Source of the DNA: an uncultured Caulobacterales bacterium
Lineage (GTDB): Bacteria > Pseudomonadota > Alphaproteobacteria > Caulobacterales > Maricaulaceae
Reading direction: 5' to 3'
Length of the DNA: 64,000 nucleotides
NCBI GenBank assembly: GCA_947503715.1
Contig: CANNER010000002.1
Span: 124,001-188,000 of the forward strand
The notes beneath the pieces are model-generated. The model searched no databases. It was not told the DNA's origin and saw nothing but the letters and a program-made list of their open reading frames with translations. A program made the position numbers and the translations under genes. Of the stretch, positions 54,440 to 64,000 are shown piece after piece (position 1 is the first letter of the stretch; the number at the start of each line of letters is the position of its first letter).

Positions 54440-55612
54440 CTACCTGGTTTCGTTAAATAATTCCCGTCCGATCAACCATCGGCGTATCTCGCTCGTGCCA
54501 GCGCCAATTTCCATCAGCTTCGCATCACGCAAGTATCGGCCCGTTGGGTAATCATTGATATAGCCATTCCCGCCCAACATCTGGATCGCGTCAAGCGCGA
54601 CCTGCGTGGCGCGTTCGGCGGCATAGAGAATACAGCCTGCCGCGTCCTTGCGTGTCGTCTCGCCCCGGTCACAGGCGGCCGCGACGGCATAGGAATAGGA
54701 CCGCGCGGTCGAGAGCGACACATACATATCGGCCAATTTCCCCTGCATCAGCTGGAATTCCCCAATGGCTTTGCCGAATTGTTTGCGCTCGTGAATATAG
54801 GGCAGGACCGTGTCGAGACAGGCCTGCATAATCCCGGTTGAAACGGCGGAGAGCACGACGCGTTCATAATTCAGCCCAGACATCAGGATTTTCGCGCCGT
54901 CGCCAATCTCGCCAACGATATTTTCTTCCGGCACAAAACAATTCTCAAAGACAAGTTCGCACGTGTCCGAGCCGCGCATACCCAGCTTGTCGAGTTTCTG
55001 CGCGGTGGAGAATCCTTCAAAATCCTTTTCGATCAGAAAGGCCGAAACGGACTTGCTGCCCGCACTCGGATCGGTCTTGGCATAGACCAAGAGTGTGTTG
55101 GCCGTCGGGGCATTGGTGATCCACATTTTATTGCCATTGAGCAGGTAACCGCCCTGTGCTGTTTCCGCCTTTAACCGCATGGACATCACGTCTGATCCGG
55201 CCCCAGGCTCGCTCATGGCGAGACTGCCGAGATGTTCGCCGGAAATGAGTTTTGGGAGATATTTCGCCTTCTGTTCCGCATTGCCCCAGCGCTGGATCTG
55301 GTTAATGCAAAGATTGGAATGCGCGCCGTAGGACAGGCCGACGGAGGCCGAGGCGCGGCTGACTTCTTCAATCGCGATCGTATGTTCCAAATAGCCGAGG
55401 CCCAGCCCGCCATCTTCCTCGGAAACCGTAATGCCGTGCAGACCCAATTCGCCCATTTTCTCCCAGAGGTGACGCGGGAATTGGTTGGAGGCATCAACCT
55501 CATTCGCGATGGGCATGAGTTCCTTCTGGCAGAATTGATAAACGGTCTCGCGGATCATCTCCGTGGTCTCGGAATGGCCGAAGCCGAGGGTTGGGTAGGA
55601 TGTTGTGGTCAT
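54440..55612 (-). CDS. Isovaleryl-CoA dehydrogenase
   Basis: Acyl-CoA dehydrogenase of 390 residues from ATG 55612, oxidising isovaleryl-CoA to 3-methylcrotonyl-CoA with FAD. Marks: [41 protein letters not shown] and [32 protein letters not shown]. The catalytic Glu lies in [10 protein letters not shown], the position used by isovaleryl-CoA and long-chain enzymes. Last in the mccB-mccA-ivd operon, which supports this substrate over other acyl-CoAs. Confidence 0.92.
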   Translation of the reverse strand: MTTTSYPTLGFGHSETTEMIRETVYQFCQKELMPIANEVDASNQFPRHLWEKMGELGLHGITVSEEDGGLGLGYLEHTIAIEEVSRASASVGLSYGAHSNLCINQIQRWGNAEQKAKYLPKLISGEHLGSLAMSEPGAGSDVMSMRLKAETAQGGYLLNGNKMWITNAPTANTLLVYAKTDPSAGSKSVSAFLIEKDFEGFSTAQKLDKLGMRGSDTCELVFENCFVPEENIVGEIGDGAKILMSGLNYERVVLSAVSTGIMQACLDTVLPYIHERKQFGKAIGEFQLMQGKLADMYVSLSTARSYSYAVAAACDRGETTRKDAAGCILYAAERATQVALDAIQMLGGNGYINDYPTGRYLRDAKLMEIGAGTSEIRRWLIGRELFNETR

Positions 55613-55668
55613 ATTACAAATCTCTCGTTTCTTTTCCTTCCCCTTGAAGGGAAGCGGGGGCAAAATAT

Positions 55669-57687
55669 CTAATCCTCTGTCTCCAAACGCACCAGCATCG
55701 CGCCGTCCGTCACCAGTTCACCAACCTCCGTCCCAATCTCCGCCACGACGCCGTCACGCGGAGCCGTAAGGGTTTGTTCCATTTTCATGGCCTCCATCAC
55801 GACGAGCGGGTCGCCCTCAGACACGCTATCGCCAACGGCGACGTTCAACGCGATGATTTTACCGGGCATGGGCGCGGTGATGGCGTCGGCGGAGGTTTTC
55901 AGACTGTTTTCTGGGCGATAGAAAGGTACGGCAAGTCTTTTTCCTTGTCGTTTCAGAACGACGAAATCGTCATGAATGCTGGCACGCCATGCATCCAGTG
56001 CATTCAAGGTCGCCCAACTATCGTCGTCTTCCGAAGCGTCACGATTTTCAACGACAAGTGTTTCACCTTCAACCACGCAAATACTCTGTTCTTCTCGCGG
56101 GGAAACGCGCACTGGGAAAGCATGCCCTTCTTTTTCGAAAACAATTGTCGTGAAATCATCGCCGTTCATCCGGAAGGCATTCAACTCTTCAAATGGAGTC
56201 ACGATACCTTTTCCCGATCTCGCTTTCTTATAAGCCGTACGCGATATGCTCTGAACAACTGACGCTGCCGCGTTTGCATATCCAAAAGCAGGAATCTCAT
56301 CCGGATCATTGACCAGATTCTCGATTTTTTCCCGAATGAGATGTGTTGTCGGAATGCCTTCGACAAAATCATCAATATTCAGCAACCTGAAAAGAAAATC
56401 CGCATTCGTCTTGAGGCCTTCAATAGAGCTATATTCCAAAGATTCGCGAAGCTGATACAAGACCAGTTCGCGTGTCGGCCCATACACAATAAACTTTGCA
56501 ATCATGGGATCGTAATGGATTGAGATCAAATCCTGTTCTGACACGCCCGTATCGACACGTTCTATAATACCCTCATCCACAGGACCTAGCAATTTAAGCC
56601 GTGTGAGTTTGCCCACACTCGGCAGGAAATCATTCGCGGGATCCTCAGCATAAAGCCGCGCCTCGATCGCATGGCCGCTCATCTTAATCTCATCCTGCGC
56701 AGGCAGCTCCTCCCCCCGCGCAACCCGTATCTGCCATTCGACCAGATCCAGTCCTGTAATCTCTTCGGTCACCGGATGTTCCACCTGCAAGCGCGTGTTC
56801 ATTTCCATAAACCAGAACCCGTCCTCGCGGAGCTTGCCTGACCCGTCGACGATAAATTCGACTGTACCCGCACCGACATAATCCACGGCTTTGGCGGCAT
56901 TGATAGCGGCGTCGGTCATGGCTTTGCGGACCGCGTCCGTCATGCCGGGGGCGGGGGCTTCCTCGATGACTTTTTGGTGGCGGCGTTGCAGCGAGCAATC
57001 GCGCTCAAACATGTGAACGACATGGCCGTGCGTGTCGCCGAAAACCTGCACTTCGATATGGCGCGGGGATTGGATATATTTCTCGATCAGGACGTCATCA
57101 TTGCCGAAGCTGCTGGCCGCCTCGCGTTTGCAACTGGCCAGCGCGGCGTCGAAATCCGCGTCCAACTCGACCTTGCGCATACCCTTGCCACCGCCGCCTG
57201 CGACCGCCTTGATAAGGACCGGATAGCCGATCATGCCCGCTTTCGCTTTTAGCAATTTGGGCGATTGATCTTTGCCGTGATAGCCGGGGGTGATCGGCAC
57301 GCCCGCCTTATCCATCAATTTCTTCGCGGCATCTTTCAGACCCATGGCTTCCATGGCCTCCGCTGATGGTCCGATAAAGATCAGGCCCGCTTTTTCGCAA
57401 GCCCGCACAAAATCCGGATTTTCCGAGAGGAAGCCGTAGCCGGGATGGACGGCATCCGCGCCGGTCTCAATAGCTGCCGCAATAATCTTCTTAATGACGA
57501 GATAGCTCTCAACCGCGGGGGAGGGACCGATATGCACAGCCTCATCAGCCATGCGCACATGCAGAGCTTTGCGGTCCGCATCGGAATAAACCGCAACGGT
57601 CGCAATGCCCATTTTCCGCGCGGTCTTAATCACGCGGCAAGCAATTTCGCCGCGATTGGCGACGAGGATTTTTGTGATATCAGCCAC
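55669..57687 (-). CDS. mccA: Methylcrotonoyl-CoA carboxylase, biotin-containing alpha subunit
   Basis: 672 residues: biotin carboxylase domain ([25 protein letters not shown]-grasp [26 protein letters not shown]), a linker BT domain, and a C-terminal biotinyl domain with [11 protein letters not shown], the biotinylated Lys being in the MKM (about residue 636). It carboxylates the biotin used by the beta subunit. It is the middle gene of the operon; the stop of mccB meets its ATG. Confidence 0.93.
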   Translation of the reverse strand: MADITKILVANRGEIACRVIKTARKMGIATVAVYSDADRKALHVRMADEAVHIGPSPAVESYLVIKKIIAAAIETGADAVHPGYGFLSENPDFVRACEKAGLIFIGPSAEAMEAMGLKDAAKKLMDKAGVPITPGYHGKDQSPKLLKAKAGMIGYPVLIKAVAGGGGKGMRKVELDADFDAALASCKREAASSFGNDDVLIEKYIQSPRHIEVQVFGDTHGHVVHMFERDCSLQRRHQKVIEEAPAPGMTDAVRKAMTDAAINAAKAVDYVGAGTVEFIVDGSGKLREDGFWFMEMNTRLQVEHPVTEEITGLDLVEWQIRVARGEELPAQDEIKMSGHAIEARLYAEDPANDFLPSVGKLTRLKLLGPVDEGIIERVDTGVSEQDLISIHYDPMIAKFIVYGPTRELVLYQLRESLEYSSIEGLKTNADFLFRLLNIDDFVEGIPTTHLIREKIENLVNDPDEIPAFGYANAAASVVQSISRTAYKKARSGKGIVTPFEELNAFRMNGDDFTTIVFEKEGHAFPVRVSPREEQSICVVEGETLVVENRDASEDDDSWATLNALDAWRASIHDDFVVLKRQGKRLAVPFYRPENSLKTSADAITAPMPGKIIALNVAVGDSVSEGDPLVVMEAMKMEQTLTAPRDGVVAEIGTEVGELVTDGAMLVRLETED

Positions 57688-59279
57688 TACATTCTAAACA
57701 CGCCAAAGCGCGTCTCCTCCAAAGGTGCGTTCGCCGCCATGGCTAGGCCCAGACCCAGCACACGGCGTGTGTCGCGGGGGGCGATGATCCCGTCATCCCA
57801 TAATCTCGCGCTGGCGAAATAGGGATGCCCCTCTTTTTCGAACCGCTCAATAATCGGTTTCTTAAAGGCTTCGCGTTCTTCGTCCGTCCAATTCGCGGCG
57901 TCGCGATTGACGGTGGCCAGCACATCCGCAGCCTGCTCCCCGCCCATGATCGAAATCCGCGCATTGGGCCACATGAACATCAGGCGTGGTGAGTAGGCTC
58001 GCCCGCACATGCCGTAATTCCCCGCGCCGTAAGAGCCGCCAACGATAACCGTGAATTTCGGGACTTTGGCACAGGCCACCGCGTGGACCATTTTTGCGCC
58101 ATGTTTGGCGATACCACCCGCTTCGGCTTTTGATCCAACCATAAAGCCCGTGATGTTTTGCAGGAAGATCAGCGGAATTTTCCGCTGCGCGCAGAGCTCA
58201 ACAAAATGCGCGCCCTTTACCGCAGAATCCGAAAACAAGACGCCATTATTGCCGAGAATACCAACGCGGTAGCCGTGAATACTGGCAAAGCCGCAGACGA
58301 GCGTCGTCCCGAACTCTTTCTTAAATTCCGTGAATTTGGACCCGTCCGTGATGCGCGCAATAATCTCGCGACAATCATAGGGTTGGCGGAGGTCCGTCGG
58401 CACGACGCCGTCCAATTCGTCCACGTCATAGGCAGGCGGTTCGTGAGTTTCGTCGGGTGAAAAAGACGGGGTCGCTTTCCCTAAAGTCTCCACCGCATCG
58501 CGCGCCATTTGCAGCGCATGCGCATCATTGGCGGCGAGGTGATCGACCACGCCACTGGTCCGCGCGTGTAACGCACCACCGCCGAGGCTCTCCGCATCAA
58601 TATCCTCGCCCGTCGCGGATTTCACGAGGGGTGGTCCCGCGAGGAAGATTGTCCCTTGGTCGGCAACGATAATACTCTCATCCGCCATGGCTGGAACATA
58701 GGCCCCACCCGCCGTGCAACTGCCCATAACGACCGCGATCTGCGCGATGCCTTGGGCACTCATATTGGCCTGATTGTAAAAGGCGCGGCCAAAATCTTCC
58801 TTGCCCGGAAAAATCTCCGCCTGATTGGGCAGGTTTCCGCCACCCGAGTCCACGAGATAGATACAGGGCAGCCTATTCTCTTGTGCAATTTCCTGCGCCC
58901 GCGCCTGTTTCTCGCAGGTCATGGGATAATAGGTCCCGCCTTTGACGGTCGCGTCATTACAAATAATCATGACCTCGCGGCCCGAGACGCGGCCAATGCC
59001 TGTGATCAGACCCGCACTGGGGACTTGGTCATTATACATGCCGTAAGCCGCCATCTGGCTGAGTTCGAGAAACGGGGTGCCCGGATCCAGCAGGCGTTCG
59101 ACGCGCTCCCGCGGCAGCAATTTCCCACGCGACAGGTGACGTTCCCGCGACCGTTCAGAGCCGCCCAGTGCAATCTTCCCGACCTTCTCGCGCAAATCCG
59201 CGACAAGCGCTTCCATCGCTTCGCGGTTCTCCCGAAATTGCGGACTGTCGGGATTAATCTTGGACTGTATCTTCGGCAT
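57687..59279 (-). CDS. mccB: Methylcrotonoyl-CoA carboxylase, carboxyltransferase beta subunit
   Basis: Transfers CO2 from biotin to 3-methylcrotonyl-CoA in leucine breakdown. 530 residues from ATG 59279 ([15 protein letters not shown]). The crotonase-like CT halves show [51 protein letters not shown] and [25 protein letters not shown]. The last is typical of MCC beta rather than propionyl-CoA carboxylase. First of the operon. The hydratase and lyase genes of the pathway are not in the window. Confidence 0.93.
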   Translation of the reverse strand: MPKIQSKINPDSPQFRENREAMEALVADLREKVGKIALGGSERSRERHLSRGKLLPRERVERLLDPGTPFLELSQMAAYGMYNDQVPSAGLITGIGRVSGREVMIICNDATVKGGTYYPMTCEKQARAQEIAQENRLPCIYLVDSGGGNLPNQAEIFPGKEDFGRAFYNQANMSAQGIAQIAVVMGSCTAGGAYVPAMADESIIVADQGTIFLAGPPLVKSATGEDIDAESLGGGALHARTSGVVDHLAANDAHALQMARDAVETLGKATPSFSPDETHEPPAYDVDELDGVVPTDLRQPYDCREIIARITDGSKFTEFKKEFGTTLVCGFASIHGYRVGILGNNGVLFSDSAVKGAHFVELCAQRKIPLIFLQNITGFMVGSKAEAGGIAKHGAKMVHAVACAKVPKFTVIVGGSYGAGNYGMCGRAYSPRLMFMWPNARISIMGGEQAADVLATVNRDAANWTDEEREAFKKPIIERFEKEGHPYFASARLWDDGIIAPRDTRRVLGLGLAMAANAPLEETRFGVFRM

Positions 59280-59383
59280 AGGCCCTTGATTAGGAAGCGC
59301 GGCGCGCAATGTCCATCCACTGGAATAGGAGCTGTGCGCAAATGCTTGCTAGTAATTGGCGGCTCAGCGCCTATCTTGGGCAC

Positions 59384-60511
59384 ATGACACGATCTTCTGT
59401 AAAAACACCCGCCGATCAATCTCTCGTCAAAACGAGCGGGTATGAGGGGCGTGGGTTGGATTACATCGTGGACGAGGCGCCCGAAGCGGGAAGCGCCACA
59501 GAGGTTGCACCCGGGGTCTATTGGTTGCGGTTCTCCCTGCCGATGACGGGCCTCAACCACATTAATCTCTGGGCGCTGAGAGACCGGGATGGCTGGGTGA
59601 TTGTCGATACGGGCATTGCGGACAAGGTCAGCCGTGAGATTTGGGAAAAACATTTCACGGGATTGCTCGGCGGCCGTCCCGTCAACCGCGTCATCTGCAC
59701 CCATCTTCATCCCGATCATACCGGCTTGGCGGGCTGGCTCTGCCGTAAATTCGGCGCACCGCTTCTAATGACGCGGGGCGAGTATTTTCTCTGTCGGTTG
59801 ATGGCAGCAGATACGGGGAAAGTCGCCCCGAAAGAGGGCGTCCGCTTTTACCAGAAATGCGGCTTCACATCTGAGCAGATCGAACTTTACAAAATGCGCT
59901 TTGGCGGCTTCGGCAAAGCGATCTCGACCCTGCCGCAAAGTTATGACCGTCTGGTAGATGGGGAGTTGGGATTAATCGGAGGCCGCGAATGGCGCGTGAT
60001 TATCGGGTCTGGGCATTCGCCCGAACATGCCTGTCTCTATTGTCCGGAACTCAATCTCGTTCTGTCGGGTGATCAGCTTCTTCCGAATATTAGCTCGAAC
60101 GTGTCCGTCTGGCCGACGGAGCCGGAGAGTAATCCACTGGAAGATTGGATTAATTCCTGCCATAAATTGATGGCCGAACTCCCCGAGGATGTGCTGGTGT
60201 GTCCGGCGCATGGCATTCCCTTTCGCGGTGCGCATAAGCGGCTCGGGAAATTGATTGAACATCACGAGAAAGCGCTCAACCGTCTCGCAGAATTTTGTCG
60301 CGAACCGCGCCTCTCCACCGGAGTCTATTCCGTTCTGTTTCGGCGGGAAATCACGGATAGCAACCGGATTATGGCCGTCGGGGAAAGCGTCGCACATCTC
60401 AACTGTCTAAAAGGACGCGGCATCGTTTCGCGCCGTTTGGATGATGCCGGACGGTTTACCTATAAAACGAGAACCGGGTGGTCTCCGGAAACCGTTAAAG
60501 CGGCGGTGTAA
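59384..60511 (+). CDS. MBL-fold metallo-hydrolase
   Basis: 375 residues from ATG 59384; earlier in-frame starts would overlap the mccB leader. The metallo-beta-lactamase fold is clear: VIVDTGIAD, the CTHLHPDHTGLAG zinc motif, GSGHSPEHACLY, LVLSGDQLLPNIS and a late PAHGIPF His. A winged-helix-like C-terminal domain (residues about 295-375) follows, as in LACTB2-like enzymes. Substrate (thioester, RNA or lactone) unknown. Divergent from mccB. Confidence 0.87.
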   Translation: MTRSSVKTPADQSLVKTSGYEGRGLDYIVDEAPEAGSATEVAPGVYWLRFSLPMTGLNHINLWALRDRDGWVIVDTGIADKVSREIWEKHFTGLLGGRPVNRVICTHLHPDHTGLAGWLCRKFGAPLLMTRGEYFLCRLMAADTGKVAPKEGVRFYQKCGFTSEQIELYKMRFGGFGKAISTLPQSYDRLVDGELGLIGGREWRVIIGSGHSPEHACLYCPELNLVLSGDQLLPNISSNVSVWPTEPESNPLEDWINSCHKLMAELPEDVLVCPAHGIPFRGAHKRLGKLIEHHEKALNRLAEFCREPRLSTGVYSVLFRREITDSNRIMAVGESVAHLNCLKGRGIVSRRLDDAGRFTYKTRTGWSPETVKAAV

Positions 60512-60659
60512 TGCCGAGCGCGGTCATCGTAACGAAACCAATCGTCAGGGCCGCAAACCCCGCAATACCGTAATAATAAAGACGACGTCGTTTAATCGCG
60601 CAAAGCTCACGCTTTGTCATGCCGTGATTAAGAAGGTATATATCGATCAGTCTAGTCAT
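60495..60659 (-). CDS. Small single-pass membrane protein (54 residues)
   Basis: ATG 60659 follows aagagagaaagacc, a usable ribosome-binding site. The product has an amphipathic N-terminus (MTRLIDIYLLNHGMTKREL), a basic patch (KRRRLYYY), and one membrane helix (GIAGFAALTIGFVTMTALGI). Its stop lies within the 3' end of the MBL-fold gene on the other strand (17-nt overlap). No family recognised. Confidence 0.6.
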   Translation of the reverse strand: MTRLIDIYLLNHGMTKRELCAIKRRRLYYYGIAGFAALTIGFVTMTALGITPPL

Positions 60660-61036
60660 GGTCTTTCTCTCTTGTTGAACAGGGTATGAACAATAAAAAC
60701 CAAACGGTCAACAATTGTCATATCACAGAATTGTGAGCATCTGTTGCTTAAACAATGCGACTAGTAAGTTTTCAGTTCCAAGATGTTTTTGGCAATTCAG
60801 GTTTATGGGAAACTAAATCCGCGCTTATGACAGATTTCAGTGTGTCGTGTTCCTGGACTTGAGCCGAGACCTATACGCATAGGCTTTCATCGGCCGCTCT
60901 GATAAATAAATCATACCGAACAATCGGTTATCTCCATTTACACCGCACTGAACTCTACGTCCGTCGCATGGGTCCCGGGCGGTTGTTTGCAAGCCAACAA
61001 CATGGTCCGGGAACATTTGGCGTTAAATTCAGAATA
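60660..61036. other. AT-rich intergenic region upstream of repeat copy B
   Basis: No supported gene here. It contains a hairpin at 60972-61012: gtcccgg with ccggga as the outer stem and gttgtt with aacaac as the inner stem. This may be part of repeat copy B or a separate element. Confidence 0.35.
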
Positions 61037-61387
61037 ATAATCCTCACCTCTCCAAACACCCCTATATTCAAACTCGTTCTTTCGGACACGGGACAGGTAG
61101 GAGCTCATCTGCCGGTATCGAAAGACGGTGCGTCTATTGATGTGGTGTGAGAGCCATATTGAGGGGCCCAGCCGCGAGCGCCTGACGGGGTGGAACCCCC
61201 GCAGTCCAGTAAGGCCGCCGTTGGAGAAGCACCGCCGCGTGGAGTGCAATTGGCTTTCGCCAAATGCACAGGCCGAGACCTGTCTAACAAACGGGTCGAA
61301 GTCGACCTTTGCGTAAAACATTTCTATCTTTGGTCTCCATCGCGGAGGTCACCACGCGGACGTCCCACTTTATTTGGACACTCGCCT
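61037..61387 (+). repeat. Dispersed structured repeat, copy B (candidate structured RNA)
   Basis: A 351-nt element matches 8820-9232 in the opposite orientation. Hairpins on the plus strand: H1 61187-61199 (GGGG-tggaa-CCCC), H2 61244-61269 (GTGCA-a-TTGGC-tttc-GCCAA-a-TGCAC) and H3 61331-61351 (tggtctcc-atcgc-ggaggtca, two G-U pairs on this strand only). Stems of H1 and H2 differ from copy A by paired changes. It is followed by a palindromic repeat at 61461 and the convergent ftsK gene, so it does not lead a protein gene. Confidence 0.7.
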
Positions 61388-61460
61388 GTTTTGCGGACCC
61401 CCTTTGAAAGAGGTGATGGGCGGCGAGCGATGATGCTTGTCTGCACCTCATTAATATGAA

Positions 61461-61495
61461 GCTGTCATCCTCTGGCTTGATCGGAGGATGACAGC
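61461..61495. repeat. Palindromic intergenic repeat downstream of ftsK
   Basis: Perfect 12-bp arms, gctgtcatcctc and gaggatgacagc, flank a core containing 'ggcttgatcg'. It resembles the tcatcctc-cttgac-gaggatga palindromes scattered between genes in many alphaproteobacteria. No T-tract lies beside it, so it is not a classical terminator. Confidence 0.8.
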
Positions 61496-61580
61496 CGTAA
61501 AGAAAGAGAGGTTCTAAAACCCAACGTCCATAAGCCGCCTTCTGGAACCGAAGCGGGCCAGCCATTTCGGCGCTTTGCGT

Positions 61581-63947
61581 CTAAAACGCCTCTTCTTCCG
61601 GCAGGAAAATCTCGCGTTTGCCGCCTGCCCCGCTCGGGCCGATCATGCCTTCGCCTTCCATGCGTTCGATGAGGTCGGCGGCGCGGTTATAACCGATGGA
61701 GAGTTTGCGTTGAATATAGCTGGTCGAAGCCTTGCGGTCGCGCGCCACAATCGCGACGGCTTGGTCGAAAAGGGAGCCGCCTTCAGAGCCGCCGCCCGCA
61801 AGTTTGGCGTCCGATGGCCCCTCCTCGCGCTCGGTTGTGATGTCTTCGAGATAGCTCGGCGCGCCTTGAGCTTTCATAAAGGCGGAGATGCGTTCGACTT
61901 CGCCGTCCGAGACAAACGGTCCGTGGAGACGGCGCGGACGCCCCGTTCCGGCAAAGAGCATATCGCCATTGCCGAGCAGGGCTTCGCCGCCCTGTTCGCC
62001 GAGGATGACGCGGCTGTCGATCTTGGACCCGACGCGGAAACAGATACGGGCGGGGAAGTTGGCCTTGATCGTGCCCGTAATGACATCGGTGGATGGACGT
62101 TGCGTCGCCATGATGACGTGAATACCCGCCGCCCGCGCCATTTGCGCGAGGCGTTGGACGGAGCCTTCGATATCCTTCTTGGCGACCATCATCAGGTCGG
62201 CCATCTCGTCAATGATGACGACGATATAGGGCATGGGTTCAAACTCGAGCTCCTCAGTCTCATATTCCGGTTCGCCCGTCTCCTTGTTGTAACCCGTCAT
62301 GATCGTCTTGGTCATGGTCTCGCCACTCGCTTTGAACTCGGCGACCTTCTCGTTGAAGCCCGCCATGTTGCGGACATTCATCTTGGCCATTTTGCGGTAG
62401 CGGTCTTCCATTTCCCGCACAGTCCATTTCAGTGCGACGACGGCTTTTTTGGGTTCCGTGACAACAGGCGCGAGGAGATGCGGGCAGCCGTCATAAACAG
62501 ACAGCTCGAGCATTTTCGGGTCGATCATGATGAACTTACACTGCTCCGGCGGGAGGGTGTACATGAGCGAGAGGATCATCGCGTTGACGCCGACCGACTT
62601 ACCGGAGCCCGTCGTACCGGCGACGAGCAAATGCGGCATCTTCGCAAGGTCGGCAACAAACGGCGTGCCGCCAATATCCTCGCCGAGGATGAGCGGCAGC
62701 GAGGCTTCGCTATTGGCGAAAGCATCAGATGCCAACATATCGCGCAGCCAGACCATTTCGCGTTTGCGGTTGGGCAGTTCCACACCCATCGCATTGCGGC
62801 CGGGGACGACGGCAATCCGCGCGGATTGCGCGCTCATATTGCGGGCGATGTCATCAGAGAGGTTGATGATGCGCTGGGACTTCACGCCGGGCGCTGGCTC
62901 GAACTCAAACAATGTCACGACGGGGCCGGGGCTGACCTGCCCCATTTCGCCGTCGACGCCGTAATCGCCCATGACCTTGTGAAGCTGCTCGGAACTCCGG
63001 CGCAGCGCGCCTTCATCGCGCACGGTGGAGCGCGGCGGCGGCATTTTCAGGAGGTCGAGACCCGGCAGGACGAAGTCATCTTCGCCGGAAAAATCGAATT
63101 GCGGCTGGGCGGGTTTCTTCGTGACGCGTTTCTTCTTCGCCATCGGCTTGGCCTTGGGAATTGGCGTCGGCGCGGGCGCATAGGCCACGGGTTCCGGTGC
63201 GGGCTCATATGTCGGGAGGACAGGAGCTTGCGGGGTGTCGGGAATATCGCGGTAGAGCGGTTCCGCAGCCATTTGCGCATCCATCGGGGCTTCGTAACCG
63301 CGCTTGAACAATTTGACGAGCCAGACCGACAATTTGTCAAACCAGACGCGGATATAGGCCCAGACCAAAGTCGCGGCATCGGCAATTTCCAGCAAGTCTC
63401 TGCGGACAACGCCGAGATAGAGCGCGAGGAGGTAGGCACTTGCGCAGAAGGAGAGCAGCGCAATGATCAACCCGCTGACGGGAACATTCCAGCTGTCCAG
63501 CCAGCCCTTGGGCGTCAGGTGCAGCAGGTCGCCAATCCAACCACCCAAACCGCTCGCCATGGGCCAGCTCTGCGGGATGGGGAAAGCGGACAGCGTCATC
63601 GTTCCGAACAGGACGACGCCTGTGGCAATCGCAAAGCGCTTAAACTTATCTGTCCGCGACCGATGGCCGACACGCCCCATCATGCGGCGAATGCCCGACA
63701 GCACGATCAGGAGCCCGGCCAAGAGACCGCCCCAGCCAATCGTCTGCATGATGATATTCGCGATATTCGCACCGAAGCTGCCAAGTGGATGACCACCCTT
63801 GCCGAGCCCTGCCGTATCGGCTGTTGGGTCAAAGGGGTTATAGGCGAGGACGCAGAGGACCAATGCGAAACCCAATGCCACCAACAGCAATGCCCGCACG
63901 GCCCGCCAGAACGCATTACCCTCTTGCGCCGTGACTTCGGCCATCAT
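61581..63947 (-). CDS. ftsK: FtsK/SpoIIIE DNA translocase
   Basis: 788 residues from ATG 63947. There are four membrane helices in the N-terminal 185 residues, a Pro/Lys-rich linker, then the RecA-like motor: Walker A LLVAGTTGSGKSVGVN near residue 444, Walker B VVIIDEMADLMM, and ATQRPSTDVITG. The C-terminal gamma winged helix (TSYIQRKLSIGYNRAADLIERMEGEGMIG) reads KOPS sites. It pumps chromosome ends and links segregation to division. The same frame stays open from 63947 to the window edge (APEDIHA just before the ATG), so the true start may lie outside. Confidence 0.93.
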   Translation of the reverse strand: MMAEVTAQEGNAFWRAVRALLLVALGFALVLCVLAYNPFDPTADTAGLGKGGHPLGSFGANIANIIMQTIGWGGLLAGLLIVLSGIRRMMGRVGHRSRTDKFKRFAIATGVVLFGTMTLSAFPIPQSWPMASGLGGWIGDLLHLTPKGWLDSWNVPVSGLIIALLSFCASAYLLALYLGVVRRDLLEIADAATLVWAYIRVWFDKLSVWLVKLFKRGYEAPMDAQMAAEPLYRDIPDTPQAPVLPTYEPAPEPVAYAPAPTPIPKAKPMAKKKRVTKKPAQPQFDFSGEDDFVLPGLDLLKMPPPRSTVRDEGALRRSSEQLHKVMGDYGVDGEMGQVSPGPVVTLFEFEPAPGVKSQRIINLSDDIARNMSAQSARIAVVPGRNAMGVELPNRKREMVWLRDMLASDAFANSEASLPLILGEDIGGTPFVADLAKMPHLLVAGTTGSGKSVGVNAMILSLMYTLPPEQCKFIMIDPKMLELSVYDGCPHLLAPVVTEPKKAVVALKWTVREMEDRYRKMAKMNVRNMAGFNEKVAEFKASGETMTKTIMTGYNKETGEPEYETEELEFEPMPYIVVIIDEMADLMMVAKKDIEGSVQRLAQMARAAGIHVIMATQRPSTDVITGTIKANFPARICFRVGSKIDSRVILGEQGGEALLGNGDMLFAGTGRPRRLHGPFVSDGEVERISAFMKAQGAPSYLEDITTEREEGPSDAKLAGGGSEGGSLFDQAVAIVARDRKASTSYIQRKLSIGYNRAADLIERMEGEGMIGPSGAGGKREIFLPEEEAF

Positions 63948-64000
63948 GGCGTGAATGTCCTCGGGCGCATAGGCGTAATTGGCGTCAAAATCGGCGGTGG

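Noticed and set aside
60968..61459. Protein-coding genes inside repeat copy B (several open frames of 60-127 codons on both strands)
   Set aside because: The frames are not conserved in copy A because of single-base indels, while stems are; no ribosome-binding sites or family matches.
1..64000. CRISPR array, prophage, integrase or intact insertion sequence
   Set aside because: I saw no regularly spaced direct repeats, no phage structural genes, no transposase or integrase frames in the window.

Overview
The window looks like a chromosomal segment of a marine alphaproteobacterium, most likely of the Caulobacter/Hyphomonas/Maricaulis side of the class. The evidence is the gene content: TrcR (DUF1013) and RcdA (DUF1465) cell-cycle proteins, a cysteine-free bL31, a TonB-dependent receptor, PtsP, a K+-independent membrane pyrophosphatase, and the palindromic intergenic repeats built on a 'cttgac' core that are common in this class. 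No species is claimed. Gene density is high, there are many 4-bp ATGA overlaps and several tail-to-tail overlaps, and there is no sign of a prophage, integrative element, intact insertion sequence or CRISPR array.

Layout. 1-10 kb: start of a TonB receptor (cut by the window edge), hppA, several secreted or lipoprotein genes of unknown function including a tandem paralogous pair, a decayed microbial rhodopsin, a DAACS-type transporter lacking one sodium-site aspartate, and copy A of a structured dispersed repeat. 10-18.4 kb: arginine succinyltransferase (AST) operon astA-astB-M20 hydrolase-astD, small proteins, and a decayed catabolic ornithine carbamoyltransferase. 18.4-26 kb: tRNA-Leu(CAA), YqaA, murI, uup, trcR, DUF1192, rcdA, rpmE, an M24 peptidase. 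26-30 kb: a two-gene unit of a membrane-associated partner protein plus a divergent Hsp70-like ATPase with C-terminal membrane segments, the best candidate for an undescribed protein system here. 31-41 kb: sugar-nucleotide and polysaccharide genes (AGE epimerase, UDP-glucuronate 4-epimerase type, galU, phosphomannomutase/phosphoglucomutase, a family 2 glycosyltransferase) mixed with an APC permease, a sterol-desaturase-type hydroxylase and PhoD. 41-50.4 kb: ahcY-metK, a secreted cyanophycinase-like peptidase overlapping rimM, ptsP, and an M49-like metallopeptidase lipoprotein. 50.4-59.3 kb: HIT protein, FemAB-like GNAT, RidA, nitroreductase, and the leucine/isovalerate operon mccB-mccA-ivd. 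59.3-64 kb: MBL-fold hydrolase, repeat copy B, ftsK.

How it fits together: amino-acid catabolism is prominent (AST pathway, leucine degradation, cyanophycinase-like enzyme, peptidases, amino-acid transporters), as is the activated methyl cycle (ahcY, metK). The most unusual non-coding signal is an approximately 350-410 nt element present twice (8820-9232 minus, 61037-61387 plus). It has stems in which sequence differences between the copies preserve pairing, which suggests a structured RNA rather than a decayed gene.
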